From the NCBI GenBank assembly GCA_963971405.1, contig OZ020487.1, positions 13,737,344-13,801,343 of the forward strand: a stretch of 64,000 nucleotides of DNA, written 5' to 3'. The position numbers and the translations under genes were made by a program. Each line of letters opens with the position of its first letter. Position 1 is the first letter of the stretch. Positions 1-9,728 of the stretch are shown piece after piece. The notes beneath the pieces were generated by a model. That model was not told the DNA's origin. It made no database searches and saw nothing but the letters and a program-made list of their open reading frames with translations. Source of the DNA: Psococerastis gibbosa (Eukaryota > Arthropoda > Insecta > Psocodea > Psocidae).

Positions 1-57
1 ATGCATATTTTTTTAAACGTATGTATCTCTGTCCTGTATTTGCATTCAGTTAGGCAA

Positions 58-698
58 ATGTAATCCAGTGCTCCTCGAAGAATGTTTTATAATTTCCTCC
101 TCTGCCCTGCCTAAGGTACCGCGAGAGCCAACAGCAGCTGGCATACATTTTCTTGCAGTTATCTAACACGAAAATTTGTGACATGGCAGACTGATTGGGC
201 TCTTGTCCATTCGAGGTGTTGAGGTTAAGGAACTTGCCTCTCGCGGTCCTCCGTGCGGATGATAAAATGCAATCCAGTGCTCCTCGAAGAATGTTTTATA
301 GTTTCCTCCTCTGCCCGGCGCCTAAGTTACCGCGAGCACCAACAGCAGCTGGAATACATTTTCTTGCAGTTATCTAACACGAAAATTTGTGACATGGCAG
401 ACTGATTGGGCTCTTGACCATTCGAGGTGTAGGGGTTAAGGAACTTGCCTCTCGCGGTCCCGCGTGCGGTTGATAAAATGTAATCCAGTGCTCCTCGAAG
501 TATGTTTTGTAGTTTCCTCCTCTGCCCGGCGCCTAAGGTACCGCGAGCACCAACAGCAGCTGGGATACATTTTCTTGCAGTTGTCTCCTTACGATCTAAC
601 ACGAAAATTTGTGACATCGCTGACTGATTGGACTCTTGAACCTTTCTAGGTGTAGGGTTAAGGAACTTGGCTCTCGCGGTCCCGCGTGCGGTTGATAA
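58..698. repeat. Tandem repeat, three ~210-bp units
   Basis: Three head-to-tail units start at about 58, 267 and 478, each opening with ATGYAATCCAGTGCTCCTCG. The units are highly similar with small indels; the third has a short insertion and more changes. Each contains the E-box CAGCTG inside CAACAGCAGCTGG and a stretch reading TTTCTTGCAGTTRTCT, which resembles a splice acceptor. No flanking copies occur elsewhere in the window. The open frame on the minus strand at 327-887 is only the repeat read in reverse, as shown by its internally duplicated peptide. It may be the edge of a longer satellite block cut by the window start. Confidence 0.9.
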
Positions 699-703
699 GA
701 ACT

Positions 704-1110
704 TTATGATCCTGCATAAGGTGATATCATTGACGGATGTTGCAATGGTGGTATCTTGTCTCGCCGACGTTATCACATCCTGCGTGCGCTGTGGTGTGCC
801 ATCCACCTCCAGACGGAATGCAGCAGGATAATGCGTTATCGGCGGTGTTGGCGTTGCATTTCCTGCAGGCGGCTCGTAACGCGCCACAGAGTTTCCTGTC
901 GCATGTTTTACACTCTGTTTTTTCGTTACATCATCGTGCTTGGTATAATCGTTGGGCTTTCTAGGTGCTGCTGTTTCCTGCAGCTGGTGTTTACACCTTT
1001 TTTTGTTACATCCACTTGTTATATATGTATATTAGCTGAGAAACAATTTTCGTCTGACCTGGGTCCACACAACCCCGCAATGAGTCACATTCACAGGTAG
1101 CGGAAAATCG
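704..1110. other. Unassigned stretch
   Basis: Nothing recognised. The short overlapping open frames on the + strand (737-964, 756-1100) show no domain, splice context or codon bias. Confidence 0.5.
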
Positions 1111-1119
1111 TGGTTGCCG

Positions 1120-1661
1120 GGCATGTTGCGGACCACAATATTCCAAACAGGGGAGTGGCTAAGAGAGTGCGATCGTCTATTAGTCCTCCGGCCTAGACCC
1201 CACAGGGTTTTCGTGCCATGGTTTTTTTATTTTTTACCTAAGACGTGGACAGAGGACGCCTTTTTTGGCGGCCTCCGTTCAGGAAAAGGATCCTTTAGCA
1301 TCGACCTTTCAGTCTATTACTGCCAATTTTTCCGCATTACCGCTCGTCGAAGATACCCTTCTTCTTGGATGCATCCCAGAAGCTCACATTCCAAAAGAAT
1401 ATGTTCTGCTGTTTCATCCTCCATTGCACACCGGCTGCAGATCTGGTTGCCAGTCATGTTGCGCACCACAACATCTACCGAGAGGGTTGTCGTGCCATGA
1501 CTAACCTTTTGATGATCTGGACAGTGGACGCCTAGTTTTCTTATAAGAACGCGCCGGGAATACAGGGTAACATTGCTTCCGGCTACAATGTAAGAACTGC
1601 CTTTGCCCAGGGCTCCGATATTAGTCCTGTTGGTAGGGCACTGGTCGAGGTTAGAGTTCAA
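1120..1661 (-). mobile_element. Non-LTR retrotransposon C-terminal fragment (relic)
   Basis: The minus strand carries an open frame of 114 codons (1661 down to 1317). It contains the peptide CSRCAMEDETAEHILLEC, i.e. Cys-x2-Cys followed by an E-T-x2-H-I-L-x2-C pattern. This is the Cys/His knuckle that follows the RT or RNase H domain in R1/I/Jockey-type non-LTR elements and is used in their nucleic-acid binding tail. The segment just upstream on that strand (VVVRNMTGNQ) has a second, more decayed copy at about 1121-1255, so part of the fragment is duplicated in tandem. No RT core is present, so this is a dead remnant. The C-terminal motif is clear; the exact clade cannot be given. Confidence 0.6.
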
Positions 1662-1699
1662 GGCTCGGCATAAAAGAAACGAAAAATATAGCCGGATCT

Positions 1700-2585
1700 G
1701 GGTTCACCGGTAGAGGTAAAACGCGTTGACAAAAGGAGGATCCTGTGACAGTGGTCTGGTCTGAACCCTCGTTTGATAGTTTTTCCACAATTGATTTAAC
1801 TGTCGGCCGTCAGGTGGTTGTTAGGGCTTAGGAATCGTTTTAGCTCTTTAGGGAAACAGATAGAAAATAAAGCAAATGACGAAATTGGAAGTTTGGCACT
1901 TGAAGGAAGCTCTCATTGCGCATTTGGCTCTCTAGCTTTGTTTATGCAACGAATTGAAATAGTCAAATCTCGTCTGGCATATGAAGTACTGCATGTATTT
2001 CAATTGCATTAAGGCCAGGCAGCCACGTGATCAGGGGTAGGGTTAATGACCTAGGTCATGAAATTGCAGCGTGCAACGCGCATTATGGAATACGTATGCA
2101 GTCTAATCACAGACATTGATGCATCTACCTACTGCTAGCGCCTGGGTCCGCCCCGCAATTATTCCTTCGAAATTGCACTCGAGCATATGTAGACTTGGAA
2201 AAAAGGGCGTGCCCCAAAATTACTAAGGTTGAGTTCAGTTTTCTTTTATTCTGTTTTTTTTTTTCGCCTACAAAGAATCAACTTCAGTGCCAAAGTAGGT
2301 GGCTATTAAATGTTAAGGCCCTCCGGTTGGATTAAACCTCAGTCCCCTCCTAAATAATTAAAAATTTTCAGGTGTGCGAACTATTCTGCCTTTGGGTTGT
2401 ACTTATGTCTATGAAATTTGAGTGCTGAAAACGGGTATTGGGGAAGTCCGGTTGTTGCATAAGAAACAATCGGATGGAGAAAAGCCTTATAAGTGTAAAA
2501 ATCAAATTTAAAAAAAACAATTATCAATCTTGTAGTTGTCAAAATTATCAGGAAATATTTCAGAGCATTTTCATATACCATGACA
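1700..2585. other. Unassigned stretch
   Basis: Low-complexity AT-rich DNA without recognisable coding, RNA or repeat content. There is a T-rich run near 2258-2270. Confidence 0.5.
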
Positions 2586-2790
2586 ATATGTAGAGTAGTG
2601 GTACAGACTCCGACTTTCCCCCGAAAGGTTGTTGGTTCGAGTCCCACACTTGCTGCATTTTCTGACCATGCTTCGGAGGGAATGTAAAGCAGGCGGTCCC
2701 GGGTCTTCCTAGTTGAGTGTAAGTGAGGGCTTTATAGCCCTATCTCCGCTAAGTTGGCTTAGTAATAGAAGAGAAGTCAATATTTTTAAT
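2586..2790 (+). mobile_element. tRNA-derived SINE, family A, full-length copy
   Basis: The head has RNA polymerase III internal promoter boxes: an A-box-like TAGAGTAGTGG and a near-perfect B box GGTTCGAGTCC about 35-40 bases later. A conserved body follows (CATGCTTCGGAGGG, GGCGGTCCCGGG, TTGAGTGTAAG, GGCTTTATAGCCCT, GGCTTAGTAATAGAA), then an AT-rich tail with GTCAATATTT. At least seven further copies or fragments occur in the window (3054, 16364, 17857, 29083, 31521, 48455, 54888). The apparent protein MGLEPTTF on the reverse strand is the tRNA-like head read backwards, a common artefact of SINEs. SINEs of this kind are mobilised by a partner LINE, which cannot be identified here. Confidence 0.85.
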
Positions 2791-3053
2791 ATGTACAGTA
2801 CCTCATTCTAACACAGATTGGCCACAATTATTGAATTTGATTGGTACAAAAACTATTGGTTTGACAGTCCCGAGGAAGGAGCTTGGAAGGAACTGTGGCC
2901 AATTGGTGGTAGTGAAGGCCACTTGTCATTTATATCGAAATGTAGAGTAGCATTTCTGCTAATTTATGGATATTTTTGACGGCTCTACGATCGATATTTG
3001 CTGTGAAAATCGACTTTGTGCAAAAACGCGTAGGGGGTACTCCGATTGGCTCT

Positions 3054-3258
3054 TAAATAAATAAATATTGACTTTTGTTCTATTACTTAGCCAACCTAGC
3101 GGAGTGAGGGCTATTACTCTTACACTCAACTAGGAAGGCCTGGGACCGCCTGTTTTACATGCCCTCCGGAGCATGGCCAGAAAATGTAGCATGTGTGGGA
3201 CGAGAACCAACAACCTTTCGGGTGAAAGTTGGAGTCTGCACCACTACTCTACACGTCC
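3054..3258 (-). mobile_element. tRNA-derived SINE, family A, full-length copy (reverse)
   Basis: Reverse-complement copy of the family A SINE at 2586-2790. The tail (AAATAAATATTGACTTTT) is on the left and the tRNA-like head with a decayed B box is on the right, ending near CTACTCTACACGTCC. The two copies lie about 260 bp apart in opposite orientation and could pair as a large inverted repeat. Confidence 0.85.
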
Positions 3259-3358
3259 CCCTGATTTCAAGCGCAGTTCAATGGTAGTGCTGATTCATGG
3301 ATAAGGCATAGTTTAATGACGGACTGCATAGACCATAACAGATCTACAAATAGAGCGC

Positions 3359-4020
3359 GAGGAATGTGTTTACTCGCGTGCTGTCTCGAGGACGTTTTGG
3401 ACGAACACCCTGTACTCCACGTGTTTAGGCTGTGATACGCCTACATCATATTCGAACGCTCTGTTGTAGTTTTGTTTACAGGGCATTTAATGGCCTTCCG
3501 CAGCCGTTCGAAAATGAAATCGTTTAAGGCAAGGAATGTGTTTACTCGCGTGCTGTCTCGGGGACGTTTTGGAAGAACACCTTATACTCCACGTGTCAAG
3601 GCAGTGCTACGCCTATACATCATATGCCGGTAGGGTTGCCAGATTTACAAAACATAAAAACCGGACAGGGAGTCAATGGGCCGTTCTATCTAGTGCAAAT
3701 TTTTCTAAAAAAAAAAAACAAAAAAAAACGTCATTTTATCTAGTCTTAAATATAGCCTTAGCCTACCTTAACTTTAATAAAAATGCAAAATGACAGTAGA
3801 CATTTTTAATTTCTGTACCAACTGTAATTTTTAAATTTATTTCGTTCTATACTCCAGAAAAAAACATTTTTGCACACTCGAGCGAAAAAACCGGACAAAG
3901 AATTGTCCAGTCACACATTTATTTTTTCACCGGACAGAGGTACGAAAAACCAGACACCTGGCAACCCTATACATATGCGACGCTCTGTTATAGTTTTGTT
4001 TACAGGGCATTTATTAGCCT
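3359..4020. repeat. Tandem duplication (~170 bp unit), second copy split by an insertion
   Basis: Unit 1 runs from about 3359 to 3530 and unit 2 from about 3531 to 4020. Both open with GGAATGTGTTTACTCGCGTG and end with TTTTGTTTACAGGGCATTTA followed by a related GCCTT-type end. Unit 2 is interrupted between about 3631 and 3970 by the TIR element listed separately. Unit 1 therefore shows the uninterrupted state of the locus. Confidence 0.8.
3632..3970. mobile_element. Small TIR element (hAT-like MITE candidate)
   Basis: The ends are TAGGGTTGCCAG and, inverted, CTGGCAACCCTA. The unbroken sister unit at 3359-3530 shows that this ~335 bp is an insertion. Near-identical flanks CATATGC (left at about 3621, right at about 3974) look like a 7-8 bp target-site duplication, which would fit the hAT superfamily. 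Subterminal repeats of ACCGGACA-type sequence occur in both halves (near 3660, 3890 and 3930). No coding capacity. Superfamily assignment is tentative because there are a few extra bases between the TIR and the putative duplication. Confidence 0.6.
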
Positions 4021-4037
4021 TTAGAGCTTTAGGCGAC

Positions 4038-4210
4038 GGATTTGGTGCAGCAGTCAGCTTGTCACTCCGGCATGGTGACGATTGGGTTCCAATCCCGTAT
4101 CCGTTTTTTCCATGTCTTCCTTTCTCTTATCCCCAGTATTTCGTCAGGAAGAGTAATAAGGGCAGTTCAGAGGTCTCCCCTGCGGGAAAATCGGTGCTAT
4201 ATAAGTTCTA
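4038..4210 (+). mobile_element. tRNA-like element, probable second SINE type
   Basis: Bases 4038-4102 fold plausibly as a tRNA-like head. GGATTTG pairs with CGTATCC across the ends with one mismatch and one G-T. The A box is TGGTGCAGCAG, a 5-bp GTCAC/GTGAC stem occupies the anticodon-arm position, and GGTTCCAATCC is a good B box. A TTTTTT run follows directly and could end polymerase III transcription. The remaining ~100 bp is unique in the window. The putative anticodon loop has C rather than T at the position before the anticodon, so a working tRNA is unlikely; a tRNA-derived SINE or tRNA pseudogene fits better. Confidence 0.45.
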
Positions 4211-4214
4211 GGGC

Positions 4215-5175
4215 GTTTTTTTATTTTATTTTTATTTTTTTAACTAATTAATGTAATCAAAGGATTCAATCAAAGGATTTTCCAGGCACTTTTCGGGAGA
4301 CTAGGCGTCCGGTTCGCTAGCGGTGCGCGGGGGCTTATGCTCGGCTTATGGGATAAATCCGCTGTGCCCCTGCCAAGTAAGCTAATCTCGGGTTACTCGG
4401 ACGTGCCCTTAGGGTAGGATAGGCAGCGTAATCACCAGGCCCATGCCATGCGTGTTTCGACCACGTGCCCCCCAAAAAGTAGGCTGATAATGAACGAGAT
4501 GAGCAATCCAATTTGAGATATCCAGAAGGTTATGTCATGGAGAATCGCTGGAGGCAATAACCTTTTCTGATCCACCCCTTCCCCGCAATACCCCTTGGGT
4601 TTTTGTGTATGGCAAGGCACGTTTCCTTTTTATTGGGCTGAGTTTCACAGAATTCCTAATTTTACGTTTTGCGAGGTGCCCTTGGTTTTTGATAGCCTGT
4701 TTTTGTTTTTTTTTTTGCTATGGGTATTAAAGGTTGAAATGTTACGACTTCGGGCCTTCGGGGGGCTTTTTATTGGGAGGTTTGATTTGCTTTACCCCTA
4801 TCGATGTATACTTTCGGAAAATACTGTATACATTTCTTAGAATATATTGGTCATTCCTGCCGTCTGATTAAAATGTTAGGTAGGCACAGTCATTGAATAT
4901 ATAGCACTAGTGTAAAACATCATTTGATTTGATTTTTTTTTTAAATTATGAACTTATTTGCTAAGAGTTCAAAGATAGACATGATTGCTTTGCAGTGAAG
5001 GTGCATTCAGAAAGATGAAACATGAACATGAAGGAATGCTTCAATTAATAAATATTTTAGTGCTGATTCATTAGATAAAACATTTTTTTAATTTGTAATT
5101 AAGAGGATGAAGGAAATTATGTTAATTTATAATCCTATTCATGCTCCAATCATAAGCAAGTCGCCTGCCCCCACA
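4215..5175. other. Unassigned stretch
   Basis: AT-rich with T runs (4222-4245, 4706-4720). Open frames of 60-80 codons at 4432-4620 and 4595-4840 show no domain or splice context. Confidence 0.5.
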
Positions 5176-5182
5176 GATCTGC

Positions 5183-5336
5183 AATTTCTGGAGAATTCTC
5201 CGAATTCCGGAGAATATAATATGTAGTGGCTTCGGAGACTGTCCAGAAGCTCTGTTGTGACGTTTTCCCGTGAGACTGCATGTATTGCGGCCATTTTGGA
5301 TTGCTATAATCTCCGGAATTCTCCATTCCGGTGAAA
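5183..5336. repeat. Inverted repeat around a YY1-like motif
   Basis: The left arm (about 5186-5212, GGAGAATTCTCCGAATTCCGG) is itself palindromic and matches the reverse complement of the right arm (about 5310-5333, CTCCGGAATTCTCC). The ~100-bp loop contains GCGGCCATTTTGG, similar to the YY1 core and to a second occurrence at 58480. It could be a short fold-back element or a decayed one. Confidence 0.55.
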
Positions 5337-5377
5337 AATTTTGAGAATGTGAGAAACACCAAATTATAGCACTAGCA

Positions 5378-5458
5378 TGAATGAATGAATAAATGAAATC
5401 GTCTTTGTATTAGGCGAGCCCCGAATGGCTACTCTACCAGCTAACCTATTTTGGTTAG
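5378..5458 (-). mobile_element. Short tRNA-like SINE fragment
   Basis: On the minus strand the sequence reads GGTTAGCTGGTAGAGTAGCC, a strong A-box-like tRNA D-arm. A weak B-box-like ATTCGGGGCTC follows, then a tail of ATTC repeats (AATGAATGAATG on the + strand at 5378). At about 80 bp it is either a very short SINE or a truncated one. Only one copy was noticed. Confidence 0.35.
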
Positions 5459-5459
5459 C

Positions 5460-6640
5460 AAATTATTTAAAAAATTATATATGTAACATTTTTTCCTAAA
5501 AAAAAAACCTAACTAGCGTACCTATATAAGACATAAGTATGACCAATGAGCACGACAGTAAACCGCAACTTACGGTGCTAGAATCCCCTGCTGTACTTGG
5601 CCCATAAATTGAATCACATAGTGCTTAGTGGTTGCCCACAGCAGGGTCTTCTTAGATCGTAGACTTACCTCAGGCTCAAAGTAAGATTGGCTCCGAAGTT
5701 TAACTTAACTAAAAATACCCTTCTGTACGGCTAGTGTCCTATTTCGTTTATTTTACTTTTTCTGTCAATGTCACATGAACCTTCCATGTGTCCTGGTTCA
5801 TCTTTTCACTTTTCTGTTGCCCGGCTCGTAAGCTATCAAATTTCTCAGAAAAACACTCAATTTCTTGAAGCGTCTCGTGACCTTATAAACATGCACGTTA
5901 TTTTTGAACGGTACGTCTATGTTTATTTAGGCTGGCTCTCTTTCCAACCCGTCTCATGTTTATTCTGTGATGCAATTGCATTCGAACATGTTTGTAAACA
6001 AGCGATGCATTCCGAATTGGATCGGCTGTTTGTTTGCTGCTGATCGGTAATTGTTGGCTGTTGTAAGAGTCTGGGATGAAGAGTTATTTGTTTAAAGCAG
6101 TGAGAAGTGAAACGAAACAAAAGGAAAGATCTGAGCACAGCAGGTAGGCATTTCTTTTGCGGGATTTCAGCTTATCCAGACGCCCCCCCCCCCCCAAAGC
6201 AACTTCTATTTTTCCTCCTGGGTGACCTGGTGACTGTCTATGAGCAAGGCCAATGAATAACGGTCATTGTGCATAAACTTATGTGGATGACTGATGTGCT
6301 AAGTCCGAATGTTGGGGGAACTGTCTCTGGGTCCATTAATTTTGCCTTTCTAATTCAATTAGCGGATACGTCGTAACTTGTAAAACGAGGTGGCCTGTTT
6401 GTTCCCTAAGTTAGCCGGCTTCTGCTAATGGCCAACGTCTTGTCCTTATCTGGTCCCGAGACGGCATGCAAAATAAGTGATTGATTCAGCTGAAGAAATG
6501 CAAATAAGATAGATGACATTACTGTTTAATGGGAACTTTATAGATATCAGTCAGAAGGTGGCATGGGCAGACGAAAAAATCCGCCTTGTCGCGATTAACC
6601 ATTGAGGGGTAGGACTGAGGACTGGTAGAGGGTCCTCTAT
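5460..6640. other. Unassigned stretch
   Basis: No recognisable gene. It contains a 13-C homopolymer at 6183-6195. The open frame at 5768-6043 (91 codons) lacks domain, bias or splice support. Confidence 0.5.
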
Positions 6641-6646
6641 CGGGAA

Positions 6647-6930
6647 CAGGGGTTCCCAAACTGTGGTCCACAGACATATATCAGGTGGTCCACGGAGCAA
6701 CGTAAGAAATAAGAAAATAAAACAGCTGATTTATTGGAAATTAGAAGTAAAATTCAGTAAGTTTTGGCACTGAACTTTAAAATCTAACTGATACCAGTCC
6801 CAAACATGTAATAAAATATTAGTAGGCTAATTGTTGGCACAAACTACCTACTTGATCTTGGTCCTAGAATTTTGACGATTTTCCTGTCACAGCCATGGCC
6901 TGTGGTGGTCCACGGAAAATCATAAAATAA
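6647..6930 (+). mobile_element. hAT-like non-autonomous element, left part
   Basis: It starts with CAGGGGTTCCCAAACTGTGG, closely matching the terminal inverted repeat widely seen in hAT/Charlie-type elements. Internal copies of GGTGGTCCACGGA lie near 6686 and 6905. The expected inverted right terminus was not found; the next element (fold-back F at 6941) abuts, so this copy appears truncated or interrupted. No transposase. Confidence 0.5.
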
Positions 6931-6940
6931 TCTAATGATG

Positions 6941-7194
6941 TAACTGCAAAGGCTTTCACGGCCGGAGTCGAATGAAGAACCAGTAGAATCCGGGCTGATG
7001 GGCCGTGGTCGAAATGAAAGTGAACTTCCAAACGTTTCGTCTACATCTTCAGTGGCGCTGCGTAGACTTCGAAGGTTGTACCTCGGTGGCTCCGTAGCGA
7101 GTGACCGTCGACCGCAGATGTTGACGAAACGTTTGGAAGTTCACTTTCATTTCGACCACGGCCTATCAGCCCGGATTCGACTGGTTCTTCAGTA
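6941..7194. mobile_element. Fold-back element family F, copy 1
   Basis: Inverted arms of about 70 bp: the left arm (6972-7045) runs from GAAGAACCAGTAGAATCCGG to CTTCCAAACGTTTCG, and the right arm (7122-7194) is its near-perfect complement. The centre carries ACATCTTCAGTGG and GCTGCGTAGACTTCG. A one-sided extension AAAGGCTTTCACGGCCGGAG precedes the left arm and recurs in copies 2 and 3, so the element is not simply symmetrical. No coding capacity. Confidence 0.75.
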
Positions 7195-7196
7195 AT

Positions 7197-7276
7197 CTAA
7201 TTCTATATATGAGAGAGGGGACATTCGCATTGAATTTTTGGGACCACTCGTCACGCCTCCAATGACCAGCCAATAT
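7197..7276 (+). mobile_element. Fold-back family D, partial
   Basis: Left part of family D: GGGACATTCG, then GAATTTTTGGGACCACTCG, CACGCCTCC and ATGACCAGCCA. It is truncated before the right arm, directly to the right of the F element. Confidence 0.5.
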
Positions 7277-7293
7277 GAAAACCTACCTGCAGG

Positions 7294-7424
7294 CTGATCA
7301 TGGCGATTATAATACCGGGGTTAATATAAAACCCTGGTATTAAAAATGTAAACAAGATGATTTTATAATGGAAAGTGCTGTTCAAAATGTGTTTACAGTT
7401 TTAATCCCAGGAGTAAGTTAATAC
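7294..7424. mobile_element. Palindromic repeat family H, copy 1
   Basis: Contains GATCATGGCGATTATAATAC followed by a hairpin (ATACCGGGGTT / AACCCTGGTAT) and a body shared with 19112-19296 (TAAACAAGATRATTTTA, CCCAGGAGTAAGTTAATAC). The right terminal repeat is decayed in this copy. Confidence 0.6.
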
Positions 7425-7429
7425 AATCC

Positions 7430-7735
7430 ACGCAAAATGAGGAAAGTATGGATTTGGAATGATTTGGTACTGTGCGGCACTGTACCAATTTCGATTGCAC
7501 CATTTTGTTATACCTTGCATCCAATGCATTTCCCCTATACAGATATAATGAAAACACTTAGGACTGTTTTGTTCGAATGTTGTATACAAAACTACAAAGC
7601 TTCTGTATTCCACATTAGATGTAAAAAGGGTATCAATGCGGATACGTCGCAAACTCGATCGTAGGGTGTCATAAAGTAATTGATAAGTTCATCTTAGGTT
7701 TGGTATACAGTAAATGGCCGTGACTAACACCAAAT
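7430..7735. other. Unassigned stretch
   Basis: Overlapping open frames on both strands (7401-7652 minus, 7437-7664 plus) show no recognisable domain. Nothing else seen. Confidence 0.5.
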
Positions 7736-7744
7736 GGCCACAGT

Positions 7745-7912
7745 CTTTGGAGCTCCCCGCCAAAAATATATATTTGAAATTCTGGGGCCACTCGCCACGT
7801 CTCCTATGACCAGCAATTGGAGAAACGAACCAGGTGGCCCCAGGATTCCAAATCTATTTTTGACGCGCTGTAATGTCCCATCTCTCCTAAAGAACTCTAG
7901 TTCCGCCTACGT
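7745..7912. mobile_element. Fold-back family D, near-complete copy
   Basis: The left arm (CCGCCAAAAATATATATTTG, TCTGGGGCCACTCGCCACG) and right arm (AGGTGGCCCCAGGATTC, ATCTATTTTTGACGCGC) are imperfect complements around ATGACCAGCAATTGG. The right terminus AATGTCCCATCTCTCCTAAA recurs in the other D copies. About 170 bp, non-coding. Confidence 0.7.
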
Positions 7913-7935
7913 CTAATTCTATGACATAGTAATAA

Positions 7936-8323
7936 GGCGCGGTTTCCACCGGCCTGCAAGTGCAAAATACACATACGGTGACGTGGTAGCAGACATTCAA
8001 GACTTAGGCGGGGTTTCCGACGACCTCTCATTGCAGATGGCATTGACGGAAATTTGAATTTTTCTTTTTATAGAAGTCTATTAATATGTTAGTACTTAAC
8101 ATATACCATGAAGCCATTTTTTAATTTTAGTTTGTTTGTTTGTGATTTTACTCTATGATCATTGATCAATTTTAACTATGGTATAGAGTAAAACAAAAAT
8201 TTCCGTCCATGTCATTTGCATTCTGCAATGAGAGGTCGGTGGAACCCCCGCCTTTATTAATGATATCTGCTACCACGTCACAGTATGTGTATTTTGCACT
8301 TGCAGGTCGGTGGAAACCGCGCC
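7936..8323. mobile_element. PIF/Harbinger-like MITE, large palindromic form, copy 1
   Basis: A 388-bp near-perfect palindrome bounded by TAA on both sides (7933-7935 and 8324-8326), matching the 3-bp TWA target duplication of PIF/Harbinger. Ends are GGCGCGGTTTCCACC and its complement. The arm holds GACGTGGTAGCAGACATTC, then a second end-like block TTAGGCGGGGTTTCC, then GACATTGACGGAAAT. The centre (about 8110-8190) contains TGATCATTGATCAATTTTAA. No transposase; mobilisation would need a partner elsewhere. Confidence 0.85.
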
Positions 8324-8326
8324 TAA

Positions 8327-8842
8327 TGAACAGCATTAAGTTGCGTCAGACAATATATTGTTTACCCCCGTGTTTACATTTATCGTAATTAGTGGTAAGT
8401 TTGTTTTACTTACGGTATCCCCCGGGATATATCTGTTTTTGTTGATGCTGATGTTAACTGTTATTGAACAGTCAAGTGATATCATTATTATCAACGTATA
8501 ATTATGATCTTTTGGGGCGAGAGAACCGAGGTGCTTGACAACAAAGGGTGGTTTGTACTAGAATTTCGATGTTTGTTCAATCCCAACGCTATCATTTCCG
8601 CAGACGTGAATATCGTATTGAAGGGACAGGATTTGAATTCACAAAAGGCATTCGGTTGCGATGCAGGGACAAAGGGAGTTAATTAGACAGCGATCCTCAA
8701 CTCCGATCTCTAGTACTGCTTGCTCCCTTTGACGTGGTTTAATTTCATAGATTTTAAGTTAAGTCAAGTGTGCCTTACTGCAGAGCGCCTGCTGTGTGGC
8801 ATATTTCAGCATCGCTGGTATTTACGGATTTGTTGTGTAGAA
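8327..8842. other. Unassigned stretch
   Basis: No supported gene. A 60-codon open frame at 8504-8686 has no domain. A 15-G homopolymer begins at 8843. Confidence 0.5.
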
Positions 8843-9030
8843 GGGGGGGGGGGGGGGCAGGAGGGGAGAAAAACCAAGTTTCAAATCTCGACAGCTTACT
8901 TACTTACTTACTTAAACGTGTCCGGGAAAGTAAGAACAAAAAATTGTCGTTATTTTCAAAATGTGCGAAAGGACCAAAATTCGCCCATTTTGAAAATAAA
9001 GAAAATTTTCTTTCTTTCTTTCTTTCCATA
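8843..9030. repeat. Homopolymer and microsatellite cluster
   Basis: A 15-G run (8843-8857), an ACTT/TTAC tetranucleotide run (about 8895-8915) and a CTTT run (about 9008-9027) lie within 190 bp. They surround an inverted repeat (ATTTTCAAAATG / CATTTTGAAAAT, about 8952-8997). The unlike repeats may mark LINE tails. Confidence 0.65.
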
Positions 9031-9074
9031 CCACTACTCTACGTGTCCTGACTTCTTCTTATTGATACACAATA

Positions 9075-9415
9075 CAGTAGTCCCTTTGTAATCCGGCTCT
9101 TCGCTAATGCGGCCATCCCAGTAATCCGGCGTTTTCAAGACTGCAACACCAAGTGTTAAAGTCGTCTTTCTCAGTAAAAAAGCAGACGACTATTGTGAAC
9201 TATTTTGGGATTTCAAATTCAATGGAATGACGTGAGTTTGTTACTGTACGGTACTCCTCTAAAATATGACTTTTATTTAGTTATTGTTAGTACAGTACTG
9301 TATGTTATTACAAGTCTTATACTGTACGTACTGTACTGTGTTTTTTCCCCCACGATTTTCCAGTAATCCGGCGGTGGTCTGGTACGATATCTGTCGCATT
9401 ATCGAGAGATCACTG
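9075..9415. mobile_element. Tigger/pogo-like (Tc1/mariner superfamily) non-autonomous element
   Basis: Flanked by TA at 9073-9074 and 9416-9417. Begins CAGTAGTCCCTTTGTAATCC and ends with GAGAGATCACTG, whose complement begins CAGTGATCTCTCG. Both subterminal regions carry several AATCCGGC/AATGCGGC motifs, as in Tigger-type termini. The interior is rich in TACTGTACG-type repeats. 341 bp, no transposase. The two ends agree best over CAGTRRTC, so the assignment rests on TA target, CAG start and motif style. Confidence 0.6.
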
Positions 9416-9417
9416 TA

Positions 9418-9728
9418 CTTAAGTATTAGAATATGTTTTCAAAAATTGTCAAATAGCCTATTTTGTGAGATTGTTGCTGAGTGGTTTCGCTCTGGTACGG
9501 GCGTACGGCATACCTTGACCATAGCGAAACAAGATAGGGCTTAGTTCAGCTACATGTGTTAACTGCTAAGTATGTGTAACTTGAAAATGATGGAATTCCC
9601 GCAAGGAAGTAAAAGTAAGGAGAAAGGTCTTGAGAGGAAAAAAGTAGTGATAATATTCAGCAAGGGTTTTAAGTGTACATACGCAAAATCTCATTCCAAA
9701 ATAGGAAAATTATTATCTATTATGAATA
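9418..9728. other. Unassigned stretch
   Basis: Nothing recognised. An 83-codon frame at 9572-9823 runs into the next repeat and is not credible. Confidence 0.5.

Noticed and set aside
327..887. 186-codon minus-strand open frame
   Set aside because: It reads the 210-bp tandem repeat backwards, with the same peptide occurring twice; no protein domain.
2381..2647. Minus-strand protein beginning MGLEPTTFRG
   Set aside because: This is the tRNA-like SINE head in reverse, a frequent false protein in annotation; the same holds for MTRMGLEPTRTNN at 42296-42550.
4038..4102. Functional tRNA gene
   Set aside because: A and B boxes and acceptor pairing are present, but the anticodon loop lacks T before the anticodon and the acceptor stem has a mismatch; a tRNA-derived element is more likely.
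8843..9030. CRISPR-like or satellite array
   Set aside because: Only tetranucleotide runs and homopolymers; no spaced repeat units, and the genome is eukaryotic.
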